64,000 nucleotides of DNA from Shinella kummerowiae (GTDB lineage: Bacteria; Pseudomonadota; Alphaproteobacteria; Rhizobiales; Rhizobiaceae): positions 62,001 to 126,000 of the forward strand of contig NZ_WUMK01000011.1 in NCBI RefSeq assembly GCF_009827055.1, in the 5' to 3' direction. A program made the position numbers and the translations under genes. The notes below the pieces were generated by a model. That model saw nothing but the letters and a program-made list of their open reading frames with translations, had not been told where the DNA came from and did not search any database. Of the stretch, positions 51,104-59,122 are shown one piece after another (the first letter of the stretch is position 1; every line of letters begins with the position of its first letter).

Positions 51104-52159
51104 TCACTTGCCGACGGTTAAGGTTTTCATGTCGAATACAGCGGCATTGTCCTGGACTTCCCGCAGGCCCTTGTAGGAGGCGTGGCGCAAATTGCCGTCG
51201 TCAGTCCAACCGCGGAATTCGATCTCTGCGATGAGCGTCGGCAGCGCGAACACGTAGTTCTTGCCCGTCAGTGGCACGGCAGGCGTTTTGGTCCTGAGCT
51301 TGTCCAGCGTCTTGCGCAGATATTCGGCGTCCGCCGTCTTGAAGCCGGTTCCGACAGAACCGACAGAAACCCAGGCATCGCCGCGCCGCGCGGCGAGCAG
51401 CAAGCTGCCGATACCGCTGCGCGCCGCCGCAGATTGTTCGTAGCCGACGATCATGAAACTTTCGCTCTGGATGCACTTGATCTTGATCCAGTCACCGGAG
51501 CGGCCGGAGCGGTGAGGCCGGTCGCGCTGCTTGGCGATGATGCCTTCAAGGCCCATCGTGCAGGCCTTGGCCAGCAACTCGGCGCCGTCGCCATGGGCTT
51601 CCTCCGACAGCTGCACCGCGCCGGTGGCGCCATCGAGGAAATCCGAGAGGAGATGCCGCCGGACGTCGAGCTCCGTCTTGGTAAGATCGTGGCCGTCGAA
51701 ATAAAGAAGGTCGAAGGCGAAAAAGACGGCCTCGGTGGAAGCGCGCTTGCCCCCGCGGCCGCCGAGCGAACGCTGCAGCGCCCCGAAATCAGCGTGTCCT
51801 TGCTTGTTGAGGACCACGGCCTCTCCATCAAGAATGGCAGTTCCGACGCCGAGCTTCTTCGCGGCTTCAGCGATGGTCGGAAACCGTTGGGTCCAGTCAT
51901 GTCCGCCTCGCGTGATGATCCGCACCCGTTTCGGCTCGATGTGGATCGCCAGGCGATAACCGTCCCATTTATTCTCGAACAGCCACTCCGGTCCCTCGGG
52001 CGGCGCCGGCCGGAGCAGGGCGAGGCAAGGCTCGACGCGGTCGGGTATCGGATCGAACGGCAGGCTCGGCTGTTCGGGATCGCGTATGCGAACCGGGCGA
52101 GACTGAAGCGTTTCGCGAGACTCATCGTAGAGAGGTATAGCGGATTGCCGCTTCTTCAT
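51104..52159 (-). CDS. ATP-dependent DNA ligase (LigC/LigD-ligase-only type)
   Basis: 351 residues, ligase domain alone. Adenylation motif ENKWDGYRLAIHI with Lys64; motif III FFAFDLLYFDGHDLTKTELD; motif IV LEGIIAKQ; motif V GDWIKIKC. OB-fold at the end (VPLTGKNYVFALPTLIAEIE). No phosphoesterase or polymerase. It may back up LigD or act with one of the Ku proteins in stationary phase. It is convergent with the ligD operon and heads the opposite-strand half of the island. Confidence 0.95.
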   Translation of the reverse strand: MKKRQSAIPLYDESRETLQSRPVRIRDPEQPSLPFDPIPDRVEPCLALLRPAPPEGPEWLFENKWDGYRLAIHIEPKRVRIITRGGHDWTQRFPTIAEAAKKLGVGTAILDGEAVVLNKQGHADFGALQRSLGGRGGKRASTEAVFFAFDLLYFDGHDLTKTELDVRRHLLSDFLDGATGAVQLSEEAHGDGAELLAKACTMGLEGIIAKQRDRPHRSGRSGDWIKIKCIQSESFMIVGYEQSAAARSGIGSLLLAARRGDAWVSVGSVGTGFKTADAEYLRKTLDKLRTKTPAVPLTGKNYVFALPTLIAEIEFRGWTDDGNLRHASYKGLREVQDNAAVFDMKTLTVGK

Positions 52160-52214
52160 GGCTGCCCATCATGCGTGCGAGAGAGGACCAACATAAGTGC
52201 CTTCCGTGAAGAAT

Positions 52215-53024
52215 TCAGGATGCGCGCTTGCCTTTTTCGCCAGCGAGGCTTTTTCGCAGCGCATCCATGATATCGATGACGTTGCCGCCCGACGGCCGGT
52301 CTTCTCCTTTGGCCTTGCCTTTTTTTGACGGCTTCAGCGCCTTCTTCTTTTTGGCGATGATGTCGAGGAGCGCGTCCTGAACGGGATCGGAGACCATGTC
52401 CGGCGACCAGGGCTTCGTGTGCTGCTTGATGAATTTCTGGACGAGGGGAACGAGGTCCGGATCGGACTTTCTGTCTATATCCTCGAAATAGGACTCCTCC
52501 GGTCGCACCTCGTCACCGAAGCGCAGGCTCCAGAGCACGATGCCTTCGCCGCGCGGCTCGAGCACGACGGCCCGCTCGCGCCGGCCGATGACCAGGCGCG
52601 ATACACCGAATACCTTGTCCGACGCCATGGCGTCGCGTATGACGGCGAAGGCCTCGTGGCCAACGGGATCATCGGGCACGAGGTAGTGGGGTTTTTCCAG
52701 ATAAATCCATTCGATGCTGTCGCGCGGGACAAACTTGTCGATGTCGATCGTCTTCACCGTGTCGAGCGCCATCGCATCCAGTTCGTCGTCGGTGAGCAGG
52801 ACATAGTCGTTCTCGCCCCGGGCATAGCCCTTCACCTCATCGTCGTCCTTGACGGGCTTCCTGGTGACGGCATCGACATATTGCGAGACGACGCGGTTGC
52901 CGGTCTCCCGGTTCAAAGTGTGAAACCGAACCTTGTCGCTCTCCGACGTCGCCGGTGACATCGAGACGGGACAGGTGACGAGCGAGAGCTTCAGATAGCC
53001 TTTCCAGTAGGGGCGGGGTGCCAT
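52215..53024 (-). CDS. ku: Ku protein 1
   Basis: 269 residues. The Ku core is complete: RPYWKGYLKLSLVTCPVSMS, RFHTLNRETGNRVVSQYVDA, DEVKGYARGENDYVLLTDDE and KPHYLVPDDPVGHEAFAVIR. The C-terminus is lysine-rich (KKKKALKPSKKGKAKG), then SGGNVIDIMDALRKSLAGEK, the conserved LigD-recruiting minimal tail seen in bacterial Ku. Only 11 bp separate it from the second ku gene; the two form an operon read from 53941. Confidence 0.97.
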   Translation of the reverse strand: MAPRPYWKGYLKLSLVTCPVSMSPATSESDKVRFHTLNRETGNRVVSQYVDAVTRKPVKDDDEVKGYARGENDYVLLTDDELDAMALDTVKTIDIDKFVPRDSIEWIYLEKPHYLVPDDPVGHEAFAVIRDAMASDKVFGVSRLVIGRRERAVVLEPRGEGIVLWSLRFGDEVRPEESYFEDIDRKSDPDLVPLVQKFIKQHTKPWSPDMVSDPVQDALLDIIAKKKKALKPSKKGKAKGEDRPSGGNVIDIMDALRKSLAGEKGKRAS

Positions 53025-53035
53025 GGTCTATCTCC

Positions 53036-53941
53036 TCAACCGGCCTTGCGCTCTGCTGCCGCGGGGCTGCGCGTCTTCGACGCGGCGGCGCGCGCCGCCG
53101 CCTTGCGACCGGCGCCTTTGTTGGCATTGGCAGCGGAACGCTTCGGCGTGTCGTCATCGGACTTCAGCATTTTGGCACTTTCGCGCAAGGCGGCCAGCAG
53201 ATCGTCGGGCTTGGATACCTTGACCGCCGTGCGCTTCGGCGGAGCCTTACCCTCGATCTTCGCCTTCACAAGTTCGGCGACCGCTTCTTCATAGCGATCG
53301 TCGAACGCGGCCGGGTCGAAGGTGCCTTTCTTGGTGGCGATGATGTGCTTGGCGAGATCCAGCATCTCGCCTTTGATGCGCAGCTTCGGTATCTCGTCGA
53401 AGGCTTTCTCCGAGGAGCGGACCTCATAATCGTATTGCAGGGTCGTGGCGATCAGTCCCTTGCCATGCGTGCGGATCAGGACAGTGCGCATGCGCCGGAA
53501 CAGGACGGTGCGGGCAACCGCCGCAACCATCGACTTATCCATGGCGTCGCGCAATGCGGTGAAGGCATCGGATGAGACGCGGTCGGTCGGCACCAGATAG
53601 TAGGGCTTGTCGAAATAGACGTCATCGACATCGGAGCAGGGAATGAAAGCTTCTATCGTCAGCGTCTTGTTGCTCTCCGGTATGGCGGCCGCGACCTCTT
53701 CCGGATCGATCATGATGTACTGGCCGTTCTCGATCTCGAACCCCTTGGTCTGGTCCTCGCGCTCGACCTCTTTGCCGGTATCGCTGTCGATGAAGACGCG
53801 GTTGACGCGATTGCCGGTGAGCTTGTTGATCGTGTGAAACGAGATGCGCTCGGAGGTGCTCGCGGCCGTGTAGAGACCAACGCCGCAACTGACCTCGCCG
53901 AATTTGATGAAACCCTTCCACTGGGCACGATGACCGGCCAT
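53036..53941 (-). CDS. ku: Ku protein 2
   Basis: 301 residues from the ATG at 53941. Core GHRAQWKGFIKFGEVSCGVG, SFHTINKLTGNRVNRVFIDS and KPYYLVPTDRVSSDAFTALR. The tail has a LigD-contact-like segment PDDLLAALRESAKMLKSDDD followed by a 40-residue Ala/Lys/Arg-rich basic extension (GAGRKAAARAAASKTRSPAA) that probably binds DNA. Upstream on the minus strand GGAAC (54003-53999), 16 bases and CGCT is one base off the EcfG promoter consensus; rhizobial ku genes are known to include general-stress-controlled copies. Confidence 0.97.
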   Translation of the reverse strand: MAGHRAQWKGFIKFGEVSCGVGLYTAASTSERISFHTINKLTGNRVNRVFIDSDTGKEVEREDQTKGFEIENGQYIMIDPEEVAAAIPESNKTLTIEAFIPCSDVDDVYFDKPYYLVPTDRVSSDAFTALRDAMDKSMVAAVARTVLFRRMRTVLIRTHGKGLIATTLQYDYEVRSSEKAFDEIPKLRIKGEMLDLAKHIIATKKGTFDPAAFDDRYEEAVAELVKAKIEGKAPPKRTAVKVSKPDDLLAALRESAKMLKSDDDTPKRSAANANKGAGRKAAARAAASKTRSPAAAERKAG

Positions 53942-54140
53942 CTCGATACTCCCGACTCGACGCAACCAAAGCGAGTCAAGCGAATCACTTGCGAATTTGT
54001 TCCGAGTCGAAAAGAATCGGAAATCAATAACTTAGGCGATCCTCGTCTCTCTTTTTGCGAGTCTCGATCATGCCTTTGATTCGCTGCATCTTTTCGAGTT
54101 GGCGTGCGTTTCTTGAGAACCGCAACTGAAAGACAATGGG

Positions 54141-55022
54141 ATGGTCGACGGTGACGACATTGGCCAGGACGCCATGGAGGACGACGAGCGCGCCGCCGTC
54201 TCGTTTCCGTTCGACCGGATGACAGTGCAGCGGTTTCGCGAAACCTTTCCACGCGCCTGCTGGAGCGACCGGCGGAAGGCGTGGCTCGTGCCGGGGAAGA
54301 CCGCGCGGCGGCGCATCGATCGCTGGATGGCAAGGGAAGAATCGCGTGCCGATCCGTATGCCGATGCGAAGGGCAGGGATGCCTTCGCGTTCGAGCCGAT
54401 CCTCAGCCCCTATCTTGGCGTTGACAGAGAAGGGTTTCGCATCAAGACGCCCTATTCGCGCAAGCTGGTCGAGGAAATCCGCCAAGTGCCCTTCGCCCGC
54501 TGGGACGGCGACACCAAGGTCTGGCGGGTGCCTTTCGCCTCCTATGAGGATCTCGTTAATCGCTGGCAGGTCATCGAGACGGAAGCGCAGCGGTGCGAGC
54601 CTGAAGAAAGGCGCAAGCGCGCCGAGGCGCGTAAAGGGACGGACGAGGAGAGGACCTCCCGCCGCCGGGCGGCCGAGCGCAAGCGCCGGCGCATCCCGCT
54701 TCCCGCCGACGATCTGCCTCCGTTGGACCGACCGATTGCGACGACATCGTACGGGATCGTCGTCGTCAGCGATATCACCGGCGAGCTGGTCGAGCGCGAA
54801 GAGACCGCCGAACTCTTTTCTGATCTTCTCGAGGACCATGTCTGGGCCACATGGCGAACGCCTTCGCTGGAGGAACTTGTCCACACCTGGCCGTCGAAGG
54901 TCGAACCGGGAGAACAAGAACGCCGGCGGGGCTGGTGGCTACCGACCCTTGAGGAGTTGCGTGAGGCGCGTCGAACGGCGAGGGCGCGAGAGCGTCGGGC
55001 GACCCGACGCACTTCCGCCTGA
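54141..55022 (+). CDS. HARP-like two-repeat protein in the end-joining island
   Basis: 293 residues from the ATG at 54141. Two similar units of about 45 residues are visible: FPFDRMTVQRFRETFPRACW-SDRRKAWLVPG near 20-55 and IKTPYSRKLVEEIRQVPFAR-WDGDTKVWRVPF near 95-130. Each reads as strand-helix-W-strand, like the HARP DNA-binding domain of SMARCAL1-type annealing helicases. A basic stretch (RRRAAERKRRRIPL) and a C-terminal part with TPSLEELVHTWPSKVE follow. No helicase motor is present. Divergent from the ku operon. Confidence 0.6.
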   Translation: MVDGDDIGQDAMEDDERAAVSFPFDRMTVQRFRETFPRACWSDRRKAWLVPGKTARRRIDRWMAREESRADPYADAKGRDAFAFEPILSPYLGVDREGFRIKTPYSRKLVEEIRQVPFARWDGDTKVWRVPFASYEDLVNRWQVIETEAQRCEPEERRKRAEARKGTDEERTSRRRAAERKRRRIPLPADDLPPLDRPIATTSYGIVVVSDITGELVEREETAELFSDLLEDHVWATWRTPSLEELVHTWPSKVEPGEQERRRGWWLPTLEELREARRTARARERRATRRTSA

Positions 55023-55024
55023 CC

Positions 55025-55807
55025 TCAATCCGATGGTGGCTCTATCTCGATCATGACGGGTGCATGGTCGCTGGTGTGCGCCCAGCCTCGTGGACCACGC
55101 CGGACGTTCGCCTTCCGGAGCCAGGGCGCCAGCGTCGGGCTGAGGAGAAAATGATCGATGCGCAGGCCGGCATCACGTTCGAAGGAGTTTCGCCAGTATT
55201 TCCAGAAGGTGTAGATCCGTTCCTTCGGATGCAGCTGACGGACGGCGTCGGTCCAGCCCTGGGCGAGAAGGTCCGCATAGGCCGCCCTGACCTCGGGGCG
55301 GAACAATGCGTCGTCGCGCCAGCGCTCCGGTGCATAGACGTCGAGATCGGTCGGCATGACGTTGAAATCCCCGATCAGCGCCACGGGAAGATCAAGCGAT
55401 AGCAGCTCCGCCGCATAGGTCTGGAGCCGCTCAAACCAGCGCAGCTTGTAGTCGAATTTGGGACCGGGCGCGGGATTGCCGTTCGGCAAATACAGGCAGC
55501 CGATCAGGATGCCGTCGACGGCGGCCTCGATATAGCGGCTATGAGTATCGTCAGGATCGCCCGGCAGGCCGCGGCGCGTCAGGACAGGCGTTGTGTCCCT
55601 CGCGAGGATCGCCACGCCGTTCCAGCTTTTCTGTCCATGCCAGACCGCCTGGTATCCCAGCCGCTCAAGCTCGGGCTTCGGAAAGCGCTCGTCCGGCGAC
55701 TTGAGCTCCTGCAAGCAGACGATGTCAGGCGCATCTTCTTCCAGCCATCGCAGAAGGACGGGAAGCCGGCCGTTGATGCCGTTGACGTTGTAGGTGGCGA
55801 TCTTCAC
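55025..55807 (-). CDS. xthA: Exodeoxyribonuclease III
   Basis: 260 residues. ATYNVNGINGRLPVLLRWLE at the start, metal ligand Glu in DIVCLQELKSPDERFP, GDFNVMPTDLDVYAPERW with Asp/Asn of the active site, and the C-terminal SDHAPVMIEI with the catalytic His. It is an AP endonuclease/3'-exonuclease of base excision repair, placed in the end-joining island and convergent with the HARP-like gene. Confidence 0.95.
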   Translation of the reverse strand: MKIATYNVNGINGRLPVLLRWLEEDAPDIVCLQELKSPDERFPKPELERLGYQAVWHGQKSWNGVAILARDTTPVLTRRGLPGDPDDTHSRYIEAAVDGILIGCLYLPNGNPAPGPKFDYKLRWFERLQTYAAELLSLDLPVALIGDFNVMPTDLDVYAPERWRDDALFRPEVRAAYADLLAQGWTDAVRQLHPKERIYTFWKYWRNSFERDAGLRIDHFLLSPTLAPWLRKANVRRGPRGWAHTSDHAPVMIEIEPPSD

Positions 55808-55825
55808 GCGCAGGCCTCCGCAGTC

Positions 55826-56263
55826 TCAAGTGATCTGTCCGCGCAGGAGCCCCAGCGTGCGCTCATCAGGTTCGCCGCTGTAAAAGCGTGCCAGGGCAGT
55901 ATGAAACCGCGGCGTTTCATGATCAGAGGCCGTGTCGAACAGCGTCATCGACGAGCGGAATTTGAGATCGTCGGGCGAGCCGAAGATGTCATGTGCCGAT
56001 CGATCCCGATGGGAGAGGACCGCATCCGTCACCTGCGCCAGCCGGTCTGCCAGAATTGGATGGGCGAGATAGGCGCGAGCCTCTCCAAGCGAAGCTATCC
56101 CGTAGAATTCCGCTTTTGGTGAGCGGCCGAGGGCGCGCGGCTGCGGGAAGATGAACCAGATCCAATGGCTTTCCTTGCGTCCGGTGCGTAACTCGGAAAG
56201 AGCGGTGGCGAAGACATGCTCCTGGGCCTCGACAAACCGGTTAAGCTGGAAAGGATCGTCCAT
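55826..56263 (-). CDS. DUF1810 family protein
   Basis: 145 residues from the ATG at 56263 (an upstream ATG at 56287 is possible). DDPFQLNRFVEAQEHVFATA, RKESHWIWFIFPQPRALGRS and LAHPILADRLAQVTDAVL are the family signatures, as in calpastatin-like DUF1810 proteins of unknown function. It follows xthA on the same strand with 18 bp between and may be co-transcribed. Confidence 0.85.
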   Translation of the reverse strand: MDDPFQLNRFVEAQEHVFATALSELRTGRKESHWIWFIFPQPRALGRSPKAEFYGIASLGEARAYLAHPILADRLAQVTDAVLSHRDRSAHDIFGSPDDLKFRSSMTLFDTASDHETPRFHTALARFYSGEPDERTLGLLRGQIT

Positions 56264-56411
56264 CGATATCGCCTGCTCCGTCTGCATTGTAAGTCCGGCA
56301 GATAGCGCGCGAGAGCAGTGCGACAAGATGGATTTTCCTGTCGCCGTGCGTGACCATTGCAAAGACTTTCAGCGCTCCTATCTTTGCTCGAGATCGTTGG
56401 AGACGCCTGCG

Positions 56412-56663
56412 ATGAAGACAATTCCCATCGATATTCTTTTTGACGACGCGGCCGAAATCATGCTGCCGCATCGGTGTGGCAACGCTGGGCAACCTGCGGC
56501 GGGCTGCATCTGTTGCGGGCGGGCGGATCAGGCGATGGACGATGACGGCTGCGGCATTTGCGATACCTGCCTTGATGCGCCGCTGCAGGCGGCCGGCAAT
56601 CCAGACGGTTTTGATTTGCCGGATGGCGTTCCCCATCTATCGCTCACTGCCCGTCATCGATGA
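56412..56663 (+). CDS. Small Cys-rich protein
   Basis: 83 residues from the ATG at 56412 after GAGACGCCTGCG. KTIPIDILFDDAAEIMLPHR, then a knuckle CGNAGQ, CICCGRADQ and CGICDTCLD. Six cysteines in three close pairs suggest zinc binding. No family recognised. The flanking strand order (divergent from DUF1810) suggests its own promoter. Confidence 0.5.
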   Translation: MKTIPIDILFDDAAEIMLPHRCGNAGQPAAGCICCGRADQAMDDDGCGICDTCLDAPLQAAGNPDGFDLPDGVPHLSLTARHR

Positions 56664-57086
56664 CTTGCCTGCAGCGACGATACCCGTCGCGTGCTCGCAG
56701 TCGTCCGGGTCAGAAGGGCGCTCCCCGAGAGGGTTGAGCGCCCTGCGTCATTTCAGGAGAGGTTGCCAAGGAGTACAATCACGCGGATCGCCGCGAGCGC
56801 CCTGTTCCGGACCAGCCGGCGGCGGCGAGCATCTACGTCCGCGCGATGGGTTCGTACGGAAAGATGAATGTCGTTGCCTTCAGATGCTATTCTCCGATAA
56901 TGGCATCCCGTCGCCAAACGCCGCTGGCAGATCTCCTTGATCAGCTGGCGTTCCCCGCAACCATCCGTCCTCAGTAGCGCAGGCATCAAAGGCAAGCTCC
57001 GGGTTGCATGCGGGCGCAATTGCATTTTTGTTCGAGACATGTCTTTTTGCGCGTGACCAAGTGAGTGCACCCGGAGCCTCGAACAT
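56664..57086. other. Intergenic region upstream of the SyrB-like genes
   Basis: About 420 bases. A GTACGGAAAG half-site of the GTACG palindrome is at 56852 but has no matching right half. A minus frame at 56753-57124 has a hydrophobic end (ALAAIRVIVLLGNLS) but no start signal; I do not call it. Confidence 0.4.
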
Positions 57087-57755
57087 TTGAAAAAGTCACA
57101 AAAGAACTTTGTCGTTGAGTACAAGAGTGCGCGTCAAAAGCCTACCACGCAATCCAGCTCCATCTGGGGCAATGTCGATTTGCGCCAGTTCGCCGAGAAC
57201 GACGGTCAGGCGGAAGCACCTCAGGCAGGCAAGCTGAGCGTCGTTTCAGATGTGACGGTGCACGAGGTTCCGGGCGTACCGGCATTAGCAACAGATCTGC
57301 AGCAAGAGACAACATCAACCTTGGCACTGGAGGAACAGATGGCCGACGAAACGAGCGTAACCGAACAGGCGTCCACCGAATCCGAAACTGCTTTGCCGAA
57401 AGCCCCTGAGCCCAAGAAGCGCGGCCCGCGCGCCAAGATGGTGGCGCCGGAAGCTGTAGTTTCCGACGCTTTGGTCGAAGCGCCCGCCGTTAAGAAAACA
57501 CGGGCGAAAAGGGGCAGCAAGAACGCTGCGGCCGAGATCAAGCCATCTGCACGTCTGGGCGGACGCAAGGCGAAGGCCGCTGTCGAGGCGGCAGTCGAAC
57601 TCGCTCCGCAGGCTGTTTCGCCGATCACAGCCGCTGGCGACGAGATGGAGGACCTTCTTCAGCTCGAGCAGGAAAACCAGCGCCTGCGGAAGCTGCTTGC
57701 GGAAAAACTCCGTGCGGAGAATGCCGATCTCCGCAAACGCCTCGGTCTCGACTGA
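57087..57755 (+). CDS. SyrB-like regulator-type protein 1
   Basis: 222 residues from the TTG at 57087; an internal ATG at residue 85 would give a shorter form. The N-terminal two thirds are Ala/Glu/Lys-rich and disordered (PKAPEPKKRGPRAKMVAPEA), with basic patches. The conserved C-terminus is a short coiled coil DEMEDLLQLEQENQRLRKLL then AENADLRKRLGLD, as in rhizobial SyrB-type proteins linked to exopolysaccharide/symbiosis regulation. A related protein follows at 57895. Confidence 0.7.
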   Translation: MKKSQKNFVVEYKSARQKPTTQSSSIWGNVDLRQFAENDGQAEAPQAGKLSVVSDVTVHEVPGVPALATDLQQETTSTLALEEQMADETSVTEQASTESETALPKAPEPKKRGPRAKMVAPEAVVSDALVEAPAVKKTRAKRGSKNAAAEIKPSARLGGRKAKAAVEAAVELAPQAVSPITAAGDEMEDLLQLEQENQRLRKLLAEKLRAENADLRKRLGLD

Positions 57756-57894
57756 CCTGACGGTGGGGGATTGGTCGACTGTCAGGCCGATCCTCCTAGT
57801 CCGTGCGAGTTTCTCGACCGCTGATAACAGGTATCGTCGGCTCCGCCGCCCGGTGAGTATCCGCAGCATTCGACAAGATGGGAGGTGAAAAGCG

Positions 57895-58431
57895 ATGGTA
57901 AAGTCGCCCTGGAGACTTCTCACCGGATTGCTGTCTCGGGGAAGGCCGACGGATCAGCATGAGGTTGAACGGCCTGGAGACGGTTCCTCCGCTTCTGAAA
58001 CATCGAGAGGCAGCGAACCCGCGCTTTCATCGGAGACATCGGCTGCGCCGCAAACTGGCAAGGACGACGCCGGTGATCGTCAGGAGCCGACGCCGCCAAT
58101 GGCGGTAGAAGTGCCTGACGCGGTGCCGGCGGATGAAGCCACCGCCTCGGCTCCCGGTCGCGATGTGGTCATCGTTAGTGACCAACGTCGAAAGCAGCGG
58201 CGGGGTAAGGCCCCGCTGACGACCCGAAGGAAGTCCAAAGCGGACGTATTGGTCCATACCAAGGACGTTGAGCCGGCCGCCGCTTTTCCGGAGCAGGTGG
58301 CGGCAAATGAACCCGATCCTGTTCGAACACTCGAAAGCGAGATCCAGGAGTTACGGTCCCAGTTGGCGGGAAAGCTTCGGATTCAGAATGATCAACTGAG
58401 GCGGATGCTCAAGCGCTTTGAGCCGAAGTGA
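57895..58431 (+). CDS. SyrB-like regulator-type protein 2
   Basis: 178 residues; ATG at 57895 after GGGAGGTGAAAAGCG. Same design as the previous gene: disordered N-terminus, a basic block (VSDQRRKQRRGKAPLTTRRK) and a C-terminal coiled coil RTLESEIQELRSQLAGKLRI-QNDQLRRMLKRF. The coiled coil aligns with that of the first protein, so they may form a heterodimer. Function by analogy only. Confidence 0.65.
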   Translation: MVKSPWRLLTGLLSRGRPTDQHEVERPGDGSSASETSRGSEPALSSETSAAPQTGKDDAGDRQEPTPPMAVEVPDAVPADEATASAPGRDVVIVSDQRRKQRRGKAPLTTRRKSKADVLVHTKDVEPAAAFPEQVAANEPDPVRTLESEIQELRSQLAGKLRIQNDQLRRMLKRFEPK

Positions 58432-58637
58432 TGTTTCTGTCGGTCCGGGTCATCACATGATTTTATGGATCGACGAACGCGTTGGCCCTGGCGAGAATTT
58501 CATCACACGGGAGCTGGTCGCCGATCATCGCGACGCCGTCGCCAAACTCAGCCGCGCACATTCCCTCGTGCATCTTTGAACCTACTCTTGCGAGGCGGCC
58601 CGCTTTGAGGATGTGGCGGTTGGGAGGGTGAAACGCA

Positions 58638-58943
58638 TCACCCGACCTGCTCCACTGATAGTGCCCCTTCCGGTAGCGCTCTGATCAGCGACTTTGCCGA
58701 AACCGAGGGGTCGAGCCAATCAGCCCAGGCTTCGCGTTCGAGTATGACAATCTGCCTGTCGTGATAGGGCGCGATATCCAGCCCCGGTTCCATCGTCAGC
58801 ATGGTGAAGGCCTCGCCAACATCGTCGGTTTCACGCCAAATGCTGGCGATGGCAAAGATCGGCTCCCCGATTTTGCGAAACAGCCAGTTGTCCTTGCGCT
58901 TCTTACCCTTCTCTGTCGGATCCGTGAATTCAGTTATGTGGAC
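58638..58943 (-). pseudogene. SRAP/YedK (DUF159) gene, 3' part
   Basis: The frame reads TEFTDPTEKGKKRKDNWLFR, IGEPIFAIASIWRETDDVGE, AFTMLTMEPGLDIAPYHDRQ and closes IVILEREAWADWLDP before TGA at 58638. This is the C-terminal half of SOS response-associated peptidases, including the active-site His in APYHDRQ. The N-terminal half with the catalytic Cys2 is missing; upstream lies the 23-bp inverted repeat. Confidence 0.8.
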
Positions 58944-58971
58944 ACTGAAAACTCGGCCCCTACTGATATTT

Positions 58972-59040
58972 CAAGGATAGTCGACCCCAGCCCGTGTAGC
59001 AAATCCAAATTGCGGAGCGGGCTGGGGTCGACTATCCTTG
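58972..59040. repeat. Perfect 23-bp inverted repeat with 23-nt loop
   Basis: The arm 58972-58994 (starting CAAGGATAGTCGACC) is exactly complementary to 59018-59040. The loop is TGTAGCAAATCCAAATTGCGGAG-like. No T-tract, so it is not a simple terminator. It sits exactly at the truncated end of the SRAP gene and could be a small mobile-element footprint or a recombination scar. Confidence 0.75.
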
Positions 59041-59122
59041 TGGCGCTCTCTCAGGTCAGCAGCCGCAAGCCCGAGCTGAGAAAAAATCAGCGCCAGGCTG
59101 GCCACGGCACGGCCGAAGACAG

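Noticed and set aside
54748-54762. CGTACGGGATCGTCG in the HARP-like gene resembling the GTACG palindrome
   Set aside because: Within a coding region; the right half does not match.
56753-57124. A 123-codon minus-strand ORF before the SyrB-like genes
   Set aside because: It overlaps the first SyrB-like gene, and most of it has no protein character or start signal.
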